Assembly: GCA_951812725.1 (NCBI GenBank)
Contig: OX638330.1
Coordinates: 5,373,405 to 5,437,404, forward strand
Length of the DNA stretch: 64,000 nt
Direction: 5' to 3'
Source of the DNA: an uncultured Caldilineaceae bacterium
Lineage (GTDB): Bacteria > Chloroflexota > Anaerolineae > Caldilineales > Caldilineaceae
The notes below the pieces were generated by a model that did not search any database, was not told the DNA's origin, and saw nothing but the letters and a program-made list of their open reading frames with translations. A program made the translations under genes and the position numbers. This document shows positions 9,892 through 19,600 of the stretch, in pieces (position 1 is the first letter of the stretch; every line of letters starts with the position of its first letter).

Positions 9892-9914
9892 GGCCCAGTT
9901 TTTGGGGCCCACTT
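9892..9914 (+). repeat. Solo IS3-like end
   Basis: GGCCCAGTTTTTGGGGCCCA is close to the terminal sequence beside the IS3-type fragment at 61478-61504. No transposase is nearby. Confidence 0.4.
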
Positions 9915-9945
9915 CAAAGATCAAGTACTGCAGAGACACTGCCGA

Positions 9946-10332
9946 TCAAGACCTTGGCAGCCGCTTTACCTTCTCCTCCAGCCACGGAATCAACTGAGCA
10001 AAGCGGAACGAATTCATCTCGAACAGCCGCATGAAAAACTCGTAGGCTTCAACGCTGTCACAGTCGATGAAATAGCCGTTTAGGTGCAGGAATGTGTCGG
10101 TGACGGCCAAGGCAGTTCGCTTGTTGCCGTCCACAAAGGGGTGATTGTTCGCCAAGCTCTCCAGTAGCGCGGCCGCCTCCTCGATCAGGCAGTCGTAATA
10201 GCCCAACTGCGGTCGCATGAGTGCCGCAGCCAGCGCGCCCTCGTCACGTATGCCCATCGTGCCGCCAAACTCTCGGATCAGCGCGTCGTGGATAATAATT
10301 GCTTCGCCGATCTCCGAGTAGACATAGTTCAT
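9946..10332 (-). CDS. doc: Fic/Doc-family toxin (death on curing)
   Basis: The 128-residue protein carries the Fic/Doc catalytic motif HPFVDGNKRTA (residues about 64-74). In characterised Doc toxins this motif phosphorylates elongation factor Tu and stops translation. The length is typical of Doc rather than longer Fic AMP-transferases. Its start overlaps the stop of the antitoxin gene by four bases, so the two are translationally coupled. The motif is complete, so the toxin is probably active. Substrate is inferred from the family. Confidence 0.9.
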   Translation of the reverse strand: MNYVYSEIGEAIIIHDALIREFGGTMGIRDEGALAAALMRPQLGYYDCLIEEAAALLESLANNHPFVDGNKRTALAVTDTFLHLNGYFIDCDSVEAYEFFMRLFEMNSFRFAQLIPWLEEKVKRLPRS

Positions 10333-10556
10333 TCAGCAAGCAGCTCATACAGCCGGCGGTTTCGCTCGACGCTGGCCCGGAAATGCGCCATGACCTCGGG
10401 ACGGGGTGACTTCCGGCTGCGGTTCACAATATACTCTTCCATCGCTTCTTGGACCACCGTTTGGAACTGGCGTCCCTCACTGCGGGCGATCTCCCGTATC
10501 GCAGCCAGCGCCTCCGGCGAAGCCTGGCTTGAAAACTTTACTTTCTGCATGCCCAT
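10329..10556 (-). CDS. Antitoxin partner of Doc
   Basis: The 75-residue protein starts at ATG 10556, with AGGAGG 7 bases upstream. The N-terminal half (KVKFSSQASPEALAAIREIA) resembles a ribbon-helix-helix DNA-binding fold. The C-terminal half is charged and helical, as expected for the toxin-wrapping tail. It probably neutralises the downstream Doc and represses the operon. A palindrome overlaps the promoter just upstream. Confidence 0.8.
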   Translation of the reverse strand: MGMQKVKFSSQASPEALAAIREIARSEGRQFQTVVQEAMEEYIVNRSRKSPRPEVMAHFRASVERNRRLYELLAE

Positions 10557-10583
10557 TCCATTACCTCCTTATTTGTTTGCGCT

Positions 10584-10638
10584 ATTCTTGCAAGGGAGCA
10601 CAAATTTGTCAAGATCCATCAAGATTGATCTTGACAAA
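10584..10638 (-). promoter_or_regulatory. Promoter and operator of the Doc operon
   Basis: On the minus strand TTGACA (10612-10607), a 17-base spacer and AAGAAT (10589-10584) form a promoter. A 12 bp perfect inverted repeat, TTTGTCAAGATC (10605-10616) and GATCTTGACAAA (10627-10638), separated by ten bases, overlaps the -35. A third half-site, TCAAGAT, sits inside the spacer. This is the layout expected for autorepression by the antitoxin. Confidence 0.7.
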
Positions 10639-10675
10639 AACGTCACACCACTGGTTCACGCCGCCAGCCCCAGAT

Positions 10676-11340
10676 TCAACTCCTCTCCAAACAGCGCATA
10701 AGCCCGCGCCAAGTCCCCTCCTGATCGAAGGGCGCCACATCGAAGACATCCAGCCCAATGCTGACACTGCCCGCGATGTCGTCGCGGACGTCCTCCAGCC
10801 ACCGACGTTGTTCAGCTGCGAAAGTCCGCCCGCCAACCTCTTGCGTTGCCATACACGCTTCGAATCGTTCGTTTGGCCGCGCCTCAAAAGGGACCAACTC
10901 CTCCTCTTCGCCCATGGCGTACCGCACCAGCGACACGATATCCGCCAGCGCCCGCTGACCAGACCCCCGCACCCTGGACTGGTCCAACTGCCGGTAAGCC
11001 TGCCAAAGCCGTTCAGTCGTCCACGCCCGCGGCGGCAGCCGCAGCCTGTCCGCCAGCTCCTTTATGTCGCCGAAACGCAGCCGCTGCCGGTAGGGCCGCT
11101 GATGCAGCAGTCGCAGCGCGATGATCTCGTCCCGGTTCTACTCAACGAACGCCCGAAACGACTGCACCACTCTTCCCGCCTGATCGTCCGAAAATCCCGC
11201 TTCAATCAGTTGGTACGCGCTGACCGTGTCTATAGTCTGCCAGTAAGACCAGTGAATATCCACAAGCAGGTTGCGAAGCTCCGGACTGGGCGGCAAAGGG
11301 CCGCGCCGCATCTTCCAGCAAATCCTGCCGCGCTTGCGCA
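10676..11340 (-). pseudogene. hsdR: HsdR C-terminal relic (type I restriction subunit)
   Basis: Minus-strand reading gives SFRAFVE, an amber stop near 11140, then NRDEIIALRLLHQRPYRQRL, WTTERLWQAYRQLDQSRVRG, DIVSLVRYAMGEEEELVPFE and TFAAEQRRWLEDVRDDIAGS. This matches the usual order of motifs at the C-terminus of type I restriction HsdR (ERLWQAY, VSLVRxA, FTxEQxxWL, IRDHIAxS). The helicase and nuclease parts are absent and there is no HsdM or HsdS. It is a dead remnant of an older restriction system beside the BREX operon. Confidence 0.75.
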
Positions 11341-11476
11341 ACTGCCGTTTCCTCCGGTTCCTCCTCTCCCGTCGCCTGCTGCGCCGCCTCACTGCAGCTT
11401 CAATGGAGCCATGACCTCTCAGCCATGGATTACCAAAAGTCTCGCTGTGAAAGAAATGCACCTTGTGAATCATGCG

Positions 11477-11501
11477 TCTTACCACGCGTGTCGGGGGAAC
11501 C
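11477..11501 (+). repeat. Orphan CRISPR-like repeat 1
   Basis: TCTTACCACGCGTGTCGGGG followed by GAACC resembles a degraded type I-E-style repeat and aligns with 12014-12040. About 70 bases upstream is CCATGACCTCTCAGCCATG, which also has a partner at the second site. Confidence 0.35.
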
Positions 11502-11558
11502 ACTATCAAAAGCAAATCTACAACCAGCTAAAGAAGGTTTGACTCTTTACCTATCCTC

Positions 11559-11876
11559 TTATGTACAAGCTACGTCTTCTCCGGCAGGATTACATAAACC
11601 CAAGTGGGGATGAAAATGACCTATGCAATTCTGATTATTGCGATGGTTAAACCGCCTTAAAACAGAGTTAGCACCATATAAACGAACCGCATCCCCACAG
11701 TAAATGCAAAAGTAGTCGATTTGGGGTAGTGCATCACAGACATATACAAGTCCTCCCAAAACATCTCCTCTCAACCCATCTCTTTGATTGTGAACAATCA
11801 TCTGTTCTATAGCCTGCGCGATTTCCCGGCAAATGTCACTATGCAAGGTATTAAGTTCCCCTAGTGCATAAAACAT
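11559..11876 (-). CDS. Small zinc-finger-like hypothetical protein
   Basis: The 105-residue frame starts at ATG 11876, with AGGGGGG about 9 bases upstream. The N-terminal half is helical. The C-terminal part has DYFCIYCGDAVRLYG, then RRFNHRNNQNCIGHFHP. This Cys-x2-Cys...His...Cys-x2-His pattern is reminiscent of the zinc segment at the head of CoiA-like and other nuclease-associated proteins. It has no operon partners. Two similar short sequence blocks flank it (about 11395-11501 and 11950-12040), which suggests it moved as a unit. Confidence 0.5.
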   Translation of the reverse strand: MFYALGELNTLHSDICREIAQAIEQMIVHNQRDGLRGDVLGGLVYVCDALPQIDYFCIYCGDAVRLYGANSVLRRFNHRNNQNCIGHFHPHLGLCNPAGEDVACT

Positions 11877-12262
11877 TGTTACTACCCCCCTTCAATGACT
11901 ATTCGGCCTTGGATACACTCGCTGTACTGACGTTGTGGATTGGGCTGGCGGGATTCAATAGGCCCATGACCTTTCAGTCATGCATACCAGATCTGGCGAA
12001 GTGTTGGTCTTTGGTCTATCCCCGCGTGTGGGGGAAAACCTTGTGGATCCTGCGGAGTAGTTGGTCGAAAGAAGAATGGTGAGGCAAGAGCCCCCTTACA
12101 TACGCGCCAGTATCGCAGGCCCTATGCCAGGACGACGAAAAATGAGGATGCAATGACAGTCCCGGCACCGTCCGTCGCTGAGTTTTGCAAAGTGGGCCTG
12201 AGCAGACCGTATTGCGCGCTTTCCACTTGAAGGCTTCAATGTAGACCATAGCTTCTGGATTA
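11877..12262. other. Gap downstream of BREX operon
   Basis: No convincing gene. It contains a diverged copy of a block near 11398 (TTCAATAGGCCCATGACC, with the small hairpin ATGAC/GTCAT) and the CRISPR-like repeat at 12014-12040. No strong terminator for brxL was identified. Confidence 0.3.
12014..12040 (+). repeat. Orphan CRISPR-like repeat 2
   Basis: TATCCCCGCGTGTGGGGGAA inside 12014-12040 has the CCCCGC...GGGG(A/T)nAACC shape of type I-E CRISPR repeats. No second repeat follows at a spacer distance and no cas gene is in the window. Confidence 0.4.
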
Positions 12263-14308
12263 TCAATCTCCTAGTGCCTTCAAAAGGGCCTCTTTCGCAT
12301 CTGCGTAATAGATAATACTCAATTTGGTCGCCATGTCGTCAGAAAGGTCGTTCAGTTGCTTTCTCGCGGAGATTGGGACCAACAGTTGGATCGCTCCCTT
12401 CTCGACTGCCAGTTCTGCGACGCTCACGCCGTTGTACACTGGGTCCAACCCACCTCCGAGATTCAAGCCGCCAACTGTTGCGAGGCCGCCTTTGAGGCTC
12501 TTCCCAAGTAGCGCGCCGCATAGGGCCAATAGAGCTGGGAGACCCAGGGCAACTCCACTTCTCGAACTGTCGAAGGCGCGCAACTGTACTGTGAACTCAT
12601 GGGCTCGTGGGTCCCGGTCCCCAACCAAGGCCTTAGCCTGAGTGAACAGGTTCCCCTGGGCATACCTGACACTCTCCCTAAAGGGGCCGGGGGCCGGAAC
12701 ATTGATGATCTTCACGCCCGAACCCGGCCCGACGTTAACCTCGATACGATAGAGACCTGCATTGTCGTCAAGGCCGCCAGGGCTGACGGCCCAGACTTGC
12801 CCGGGAGGAAGAGGGTCGGCCCCAATCGCTTCGTCACTCTGGAGTTCGGGAGTTGCCACGTACCGTTCGACCCCATCCTCGCCCATCGTGTAACTGAAAT
12901 GAGTGTTCCTGAATTCAGCACTGCCGATCCTCTTCTGTTGCTCTTTTATTCGGCGACGGCACTCAAGGGCCAATTGGACTGCCCATTCAATATCCTCGTC
13001 GGGTATTTCCGTTTCTCGGTCAGGGTGTAGGATTTTCAATAGGCCGTCCAATGTGCGGTGTACTGCCGTCGTATCTCTCCCGCTGAGGGCGCCACCAAAG
13101 TGGACTCGTCCCTGAATGGAGGACACTCTGTTTTCTGACCTCAATTGGGACCAACAGTCGGAGAGGAAGTCGTTCACCAGACCGAAGTGGTCCGTAAAGT
13201 ATGATCGGTCCAGCTTTGGAACGTCCCAGCCTGGCAAATAGGCATGGATACGATCCATGAAAGCTGTGTCATGCCGCATCTCACGCGGCAATGGTTCCAG
13301 CAGATGTCCGATCCGTTGCTGGTGTTCGACATCAACTTCAAAATTCCCCACGAACACGAGGCTGCCGTTTGCCCGTATGCTTTCCCGGCCCCTGCTGAAC
13401 TCGCCGGACTCCATGTAGCCCTTCATTATGTTGACGCCATCCTTCTGGTCAAAGGAGACGCCGGAGATTTCATCGAAGCAGACGACATCGTACTGGGCGA
13501 CAAGGCCGCGCTGACCTGTTGCATTGTTCACGAACATCCGCGCAACCGTAGCCTTTCCACCGGAGATCAGATGTGACGCTGGGGATATCTGCTGGAACAA
13601 GTGCGACTTGCCCGTGCCGCGAGGGCCGAGCTCAACCATGTTGTAGTTGCGATCTACGAATGGGACCATTCGCAGTATCAGGATGTCCTGAGATCGTGGG
13701 CTAAGCGCGGAAGGCTCAAAGCCAACACTTCGCAGCATCAACTGTTTCCACTGCTCTGTTGTAAACACCCTTCGGCCAGCGGCAAAATCGTTCAGCATTC
13801 CACGCTTGGAAAGCTGGATCGGGCGCAGAGACTCGATTCCGAAAGGTCTGCCCCCCTTCTCTTCTGCCACGGTTGCGTCATAGGAAAGCTGTAACTCTGC
13901 GTAAAATCCTCCGGTCAGCATACGCTCATGGGAAGACACAAGATCAGCGGAGATGCGAACGTCGTTCAGCCGCAGGCTCGGCAAGGTAGCCATGTAGGAA
14001 TCAGACCGGGCGTCTAGCCGTGCGGTGATGATATCAATGAGTTTGACAGAGCCGAGCTCGCGGGCACGTGACTTGAAGAGTTCCTCTTCTCCGGCGCGTA
14101 CGGTTCGGTTCCGCAACTGAGACTCGACAATTTCAAGGCCTTCTTGTATCTCTGTTTCGTCCGTGCTTGCGCAGTACCTGCCCAACATGAACTCGGCCAC
14201 ATATTCGGGAACAGGGTACCTTCCTTTGAAGGACCGGGCGAGGTCTTTACGGACCACGTAGCCCTCAAAGGCTTGTGCAGCTAGCGTGTCGAGTTCATCC
14301 ATTCCCAT
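12263..14308 (-). CDS. brxL: BREX Lon-like protein BrxL
   Basis: The 681-residue protein starts at ATG 14308, 10 bases after the pglZ stop. The N-terminus (LDTLAAQAFEGYVVRKDLAR) is typical of BrxL. An AAA+ core has Walker A GPRGTGKSHL near residues 230-238 and a DE-type Walker B (VVCFDEISG). The C-terminal ~150 residues form a Lon-type domain (FTVQLRAFDSSRSGVALGLP, then AVEKGAIQLLVP with the conserved Lys region). In type 1 BREX, BrxL is a DNA-binding ATPase needed for phage defence. It closes the operon. No damage is visible. Confidence 0.92.
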   Translation of the reverse strand: MGMDELDTLAAQAFEGYVVRKDLARSFKGRYPVPEYVAEFMLGRYCASTDETEIQEGLEIVESQLRNRTVRAGEEELFKSRARELGSVKLIDIITARLDARSDSYMATLPSLRLNDVRISADLVSSHERMLTGGFYAELQLSYDATVAEEKGGRPFGIESLRPIQLSKRGMLNDFAAGRRVFTTEQWKQLMLRSVGFEPSALSPRSQDILILRMVPFVDRNYNMVELGPRGTGKSHLFQQISPASHLISGGKATVARMFVNNATGQRGLVAQYDVVCFDEISGVSFDQKDGVNIMKGYMESGEFSRGRESIRANGSLVFVGNFEVDVEHQQRIGHLLEPLPREMRHDTAFMDRIHAYLPGWDVPKLDRSYFTDHFGLVNDFLSDCWSQLRSENRVSSIQGRVHFGGALSGRDTTAVHRTLDGLLKILHPDRETEIPDEDIEWAVQLALECRRRIKEQQKRIGSAEFRNTHFSYTMGEDGVERYVATPELQSDEAIGADPLPPGQVWAVSPGGLDDNAGLYRIEVNVGPGSGVKIINVPAPGPFRESVRYAQGNLFTQAKALVGDRDPRAHEFTVQLRAFDSSRSGVALGLPALLALCGALLGKSLKGGLATVGGLNLGGGLDPVYNGVSVAELAVEKGAIQLLVPISARKQLNDLSDDMATKLSIIYYADAKEALLKALGD

Positions 14309-14318
14309 TCTTACCAAC

Positions 14319-16646
14319 TTATGAACTCCCAACAATGGTGCTTGTCTGAGCTAGTACGATTCCGGCTGAACTAATGACCACGATAAGCGCCGCCTCGCCT
14401 TCACGTTCGGCATCTTCAACCAAGAGAGAGACCTTTCCTTCGACGTCGAGTCCCTTCTCGTCTATAGCTAAGGTTGTCGAGGGGTCGCTTCCTTTGGTGC
14501 GGATGTCTACACGAGCGCCATCTGCTTGACCTTCAACTGTGATGTCACATCGCAGACGACGCCACCGTACTTCACCAATGGAAACGGTGGCCGGCGACAC
14601 CCTTCCGGTTGCCGTGAGAATGGGAACCACACACTCCTGTGGGCTAAGCCCTCCATGTTCGTACTCCTTACCAGCCTCATAGCAATAGATACCCCGTGCC
14701 ACAGCAATTGGAACTGAGTGCTCCCAATGCCACGGTACAATCTGTTGGTCGGCCCTAGACCCTTCCTTCATGCGTGCGCAGCGGCCTTTTCTTGTCTCAG
14801 TGAGGTGTTCTGGCAACTCCACTTTGGGGAGACCGCTTGGCAGCAATAGCCAGCCGTGATCGGTAACCACTACCACCTTTCGCCATCCATGATGCAAGAG
14901 GCCAGTTATCCGCTGGACAATTCTGCGAAGCTCAGAGACAGCGTGATTGGCTATCATCCGTCCATGAATGTGGCCATACTCGTCTATGTTTCCCGATTCA
15001 CACCAAGCCCGCCCAGAAACGTCTCCAAAATCCTCTGGGCCTAAGATCTGTATACCTTCTTCAGAAACCAATTTCCGCAAGACTAGAGCATTTACCTTCG
15101 AGCCGTTTGCCTTGGTTATGGTGTCGAAACCTTCACCGCCCACAATGGCAGATGCCGCGGGCGAGATTGCAGGCTTCGCCGTAGCGGTCACTGTGGGCAG
15201 AGCCGCTAGACGCGTCTCTATTTCCACTTTGATATCCTTTTGGTCCAAAATCATTCCAAGGCGCTGAGCGAGATCGAACCGAAGGCCATCAACGAAATAG
15301 AGGCACGTTCCGTCTGTAACTTCTGGCGGAGAAGCCGCTTCGTAACCGTCTGGCCCGGCGGCAGCAACAGCTTCCTGAAACAAATTAACTATTCTCTCCA
15401 GCCACGGGCGATAGACCGCCTGTACGGCTGACTGGACGGCCTTGACATCATCCGGCCATTCGACAGAGGCCAGCGCATCAAGAACCGCTAGGTCCGCCTT
15501 CCATCCGGTCCTAGCATAGTTATGCACAATCTCCATTAGCGACGCGCCCCAATCCATGTCAGCAGTAACTTGCGCTATGCTCGCGAGATGCTCTATCGCC
15601 TGGGCAAGGGGAGCAGACTCCAATGAGGACCATACCCAACTCCGCCTCTTACCGTGGTCCTCCTCCAGTTCGAGGATCCTGCGTCGAGCGGCATCGTGGT
15701 CTAGTTTCGACAGATTGAGCAAGGCATCACCAAGTTTCGCCTCTTCTAACTCGTTACTCTGCGGCCACGATTCTGAGAGGTCGAAGAGAGGCAAGGCCAT
15801 CTGGGGTTTCGCCTCACGTAGCCTATCAGGGATTGTACTGTATGATGCAGGAGCTTCGCTGAACCGCCGCCAGACCTTATCCCAATTGCCTTGCTGTTGG
15901 CCTAGCTTTTCGGCGGCTGTCACTGGACCGTCCCTGTCTGGGTGAAAGCCGTATTCACTTTCGCAAAGCGCCACGAATGCCGCCCACTTTGGCTCCGGGC
16001 ACATTATGCGGAATCCCTCGGGATCATTTAGCCAACGCAGCACATTCTTCACGTTGTCAGGGTGGATCAACCCGTCCAGGTAGAACGCCCGCAGTGGAGC
16101 AGCCCGATTAATAGATTTGATAGGCTCCTCCGCTAGCTTCACGAGAGAACGTTGAAGCGCCTCCTTGGTTCTGTGGTCTGTCTCTACCCTTATGCCTAGC
16201 CCAACGTCCCTGCTCTGCAGAAAGGCGCTGATAGTCCAGTCGCGGCCGTTCTTCTGGCTCCACAGGACCCCCCGAAATTGTAACTCGACTAACGGCTGTA
16301 ACTCGACGGGACAATTTTCCAAAGCCCTCAGATCCTGCCGGGAGTAACCGGGCAGGTAGAGCACCGGCACCTTCTCCGGTGGGAGACCGGGATGAGGAAT
16401 CGTGCGGGCAATGACGCACCTCAGCCAATAGGCCGGGCCAATGTGTTCGTCTGGGACGTACTTGCCTAGAACAAAGAGAGGCAACCGATCCTTGAGTAGG
16501 GACAACATCGCTTCCCATTGCCGGTCCTTGTCCGGCCAAAGCACAGTGACAGGGGGTGCCTGGTCCTGCCTGTTATGCGCGCTGGCACCTTTTATCGAAT
16601 CGGCCAACACGTCGAGAAAGGTCTTGGCGCGGGTGACTGTGGTCAT
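14319..16646 (-). CDS. pglZ: BREX phosphatase-fold protein PglZ
   Basis: The 775-residue protein starts at ATG 16646 and overlaps the pglX stop by four bases. A PglZ/alkaline phosphatase-like domain occupies about residues 420-690, with the metal-site motifs YFVDGLRFD (near 425) and VVVTDHGWLLLP (near 600). The N-terminal half is the large helical part usual in BREX PglZ. The C-terminal ~90 residues form a small beta-rich domain. PglZ is required for both methylation and phage exclusion in BREX, and its enzymatic target is not settled. Confidence 0.93.
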   Translation of the reverse strand: MTTVTRAKTFLDVLADSIKGASAHNRQDQAPPVTVLWPDKDRQWEAMLSLLKDRLPLFVLGKYVPDEHIGPAYWLRCVIARTIPHPGLPPEKVPVLYLPGYSRQDLRALENCPVELQPLVELQFRGVLWSQKNGRDWTISAFLQSRDVGLGIRVETDHRTKEALQRSLVKLAEEPIKSINRAAPLRAFYLDGLIHPDNVKNVLRWLNDPEGFRIMCPEPKWAAFVALCESEYGFHPDRDGPVTAAEKLGQQQGNWDKVWRRFSEAPASYSTIPDRLREAKPQMALPLFDLSESWPQSNELEEAKLGDALLNLSKLDHDAARRRILELEEDHGKRRSWVWSSLESAPLAQAIEHLASIAQVTADMDWGASLMEIVHNYARTGWKADLAVLDALASVEWPDDVKAVQSAVQAVYRPWLERIVNLFQEAVAAAGPDGYEAASPPEVTDGTCLYFVDGLRFDLAQRLGMILDQKDIKVEIETRLAALPTVTATAKPAISPAASAIVGGEGFDTITKANGSKVNALVLRKLVSEEGIQILGPEDFGDVSGRAWCESGNIDEYGHIHGRMIANHAVSELRRIVQRITGLLHHGWRKVVVVTDHGWLLLPSGLPKVELPEHLTETRKGRCARMKEGSRADQQIVPWHWEHSVPIAVARGIYCYEAGKEYEHGGLSPQECVVPILTATGRVSPATVSIGEVRWRRLRCDITVEGQADGARVDIRTKGSDPSTTLAIDEKGLDVEGKVSLLVEDAEREGEAALIVVISSAGIVLAQTSTIVGSS

Positions 16647-19600
16647 GTCGTTGCCGCCTCCCGCGCTGTCCGCTTCTGTGCAGACGAGTAGTGAAGGTCG
16701 TTCAGCCGTTCGGAGCCATCGATGTTGCGGCCCCGGTCTTTGCTCCAGCGCACGTTCACCCGGCTGCGCAGCACGCCCGCCGTGACGAAGGGTCTGATGT
16801 TGAGACGAGCGCCATCGTTCAGGTCAGGATTCCAGCCTATTGACTGTTTGTGAAGCGGCTTCCATCGGACGTATATATCGTAGGGTGGCTCGCCATCACG
16901 TATGGCCTCAAGCTTCTTCTGAAGTTCCAGGGCTGCCACCAAGCGAGCGCTGGCTCCGGGTGTCCCCGACGCTTCGGCACCCCGTTGGGTGCGAATCCAT
17001 TCGCCGAGGTAGGTATAGATGAGCTTGTCGAGATTGGCCGCGTCCAGCTTGTGGTAGTTCACTAAGGCTGAGAACCCATCGCTGCGACCATCCCAGATGT
17101 GCCAGATGAAAGGACGCTGATGGAACAGCTTGCAGTGTTGCTTGAAGAAGCCGTCGCGGAGCCAGACATCGAACCCCTCTGTCTTGAAGCCGACTTCGCG
17201 CAGCAGTTGTGCTTGTAGCTGAGCCGACCAAACTTCCCCATAGGCCGCTGCCAAGGCGAGGCGCAACTGCTCGGAGGCAGGCTCTTGGCCAGCGACCGAT
17301 GCGAGAGGGAGGATTCCGTCTGGTAAGGCGAAGCGAGAAAGGCCATCCGCCCCCTTCTGAGGCCATTGGTACCCCATGAGCCTTGCCACGACAACCTGAA
17401 GCGAAGCGATACTCTCAGTAGGGTTTCCGCCGAACAGCCACTGAGTCGGGTCGTATGAGTGTGGTTCAGGCAAGCCGTCTGGATACTGTTGTTCCGCCAC
17501 TGCTTTCCAGTGGTTTAAATCGAACGGAACTCCGTCGAATACAGATCGAGCAATGGCAAGCTTCTGATCGAGGCTCCTAGCCAGTTTCCTAAATCTGTCG
17601 GATTGAAGAAACGCCCATAACGCAGGCAGCATGTCTTCGTCCTTCGGTATGACGACAAAGACACCGTGCGTGAACACTTGACCGTCAAAAAGTGTCGCCC
17701 TCAGATCCCTCATTGCCGCAACCCCGACGCCTTTCCTCCCCCACGCACGGTGTCCCTTGATCCATTGAGTGGTCACTTCCGACTGTAGCCGTTCCTTGAC
17801 AAAGGTCAGTAACTCTCCCTTCCCATCCTCCCAGAACAGGACATTTTCTCTGCCACCCCACGGAACGCGCGTCGAAGGGGCTCCTTGTTGCAATTCCCAT
17901 CCCCCTGTGATATGAGGTAGTTCCCAGAAGTACCGGCCAAACCTAGGGTAATCTCCAGTGTGTAGTCCTTCATGAGTGGCGGCGGACTCACTCAGGGGCA
18001 TGCCATCCAGAGAAAGGCTACCTACCACAATTCGGGCTTCGGGGTGCCTAAGTTGGGCTGTCTGTGACTTGAAATGGAGTAATGATGTAGTCAACGCCGC
18101 AGCTTTCTCTGAAGGTGTAGACTGATCTGAGACGTCAGCCCCTCCTATGGTTGAGTCACGGACCGACCGGTCATTAGTAAATACCGCTAGTGAGACGAAT
18201 GCACCAGCAGCAGCTTTACTCTCAAATCCTCGTTCACCCAACTTGGCCAGCAGGAGAAGAGTCTGCTCTCTCAGCATCCGCTCACGGAACTTTCGATACG
18301 AGCGCAGGAACAGCCAGTTCTGAGGCGTGACTAACGCGTATGCCCCTTCCGGTGAACAAAACGAGCGGCATCGTTCTATGAAAGCAGTGGCCAAGTCTGC
18401 CTTCGCTTCCCCATGACGCAGCCCAATGAAGTCCTTGAGCAGATCCCCTTGCTTGCCGCGTGCAAGGTAAGGCACATTTGTCGCCACCAACGTGTATTGG
18501 CGGGCCAGCAGTTCAGCGGCACGGGCAACGCCGAGAGCGGCGCCGCCAAAGACGGCTGAGACTGGATCCTGCTCCTCTTCTTTCGCCAGCGCATCCTGCA
18601 GCAGAGGCGCGACCTTGCCAAAGTCGGGAGTGAACATTAGTTCTGGAACGGGCACATTCATGGGGTCGATCAGGCTCCCCAGATCTTGTGCATTGACGAA
18701 CAGTTCATGCAATCGTTTCAAGGTGCGCTCCATGTTGACGTCACCACGTGCCAGCCCCGTCCAGTCCTCATGCTGTCCGCCGGCCGCAATGCCCGAACAA
18801 GCGACGTTCAAAGCAAGCAGTTCGCGGTAGCCGCCGACCTTCCAGGCCGTCAGGGCCAAGGCGAAGGCCGCAATCTGGACACATCGAGGATCTATCTCCA
18901 GTCCAAAAAGGTTTTCGCGAAGCACGGCGTCGGCCGCTTTGGCCTCGCTCAGGTCTTCTTCCTCGATCCGCATCCGCCGCAGCATCTCAAATGCAACCAC
19001 TAGGAAGTGGCCCGAGCCACAGCATGGGTCGATCACTGTAATCTCGGCGGCTTGCTGGGGCCAGCCGGGGAAAGTTCCGGCCGCCGGCGTGCCGTCGTCG
19101 AGCATTCGAAGATAGGTGAACTCATTCACCAACGGACTGTCAGGATGCCGTGCCGCCCACCACGCGCCAAGCGAGTTCTCCAGCAGAAACCGCACCATGT
19201 AGTCCTCGGTAAAAAGCTGCGAGTAGGCCGCTAGGTCGAGCTTCTCGATTTTCCTCCCGCTGCCGCTGACCTCCTTTTTCCTTTTAGACTGCCAGAACTG
19301 GTACACCCAGCCAAGGCCGTCGTCCGATGTGAAGACGGGACCGGGGATGGTGTTCAGGACAGCCTCGAGCGCTGCCCGGCCCTCTGGCGCAAACTTCACC
19401 TGGGTGCTCGGATCGTCTGGCGAAAAAATGCCCGGCAGCATGTTGCCAGCATAGCGGGCCGCGGTTGCCCACCGATCTTGGTCGCCCTCTTCCGCAGCCA
19501 ACTCCTCGCAGTCCTCTAGAGTCACTGCAACCCCGGTCGGGTGCATGAGGAGGTTATTCTCGGCCAAGAATCGCGCGAACAGCATCCGATGCCATTGCAC

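Noticed and set aside
11138..11515. 125-codon minus-strand frame as a separate gene
   Set aside because: Its C-terminal part is the upstream half of the HsdR relic, cut by the amber stop. The N-terminal part has no coding character.
10406..11542. 378-codon plus-strand frame
   Set aside because: It lies antisense to the antitoxin and HsdR relic and has Pro/His/Arg-rich composition.
12014..12040. A CRISPR array
   Set aside because: Only one good repeat and one degraded repeat 540 bases away, with no spacer periodicity or cas genes.
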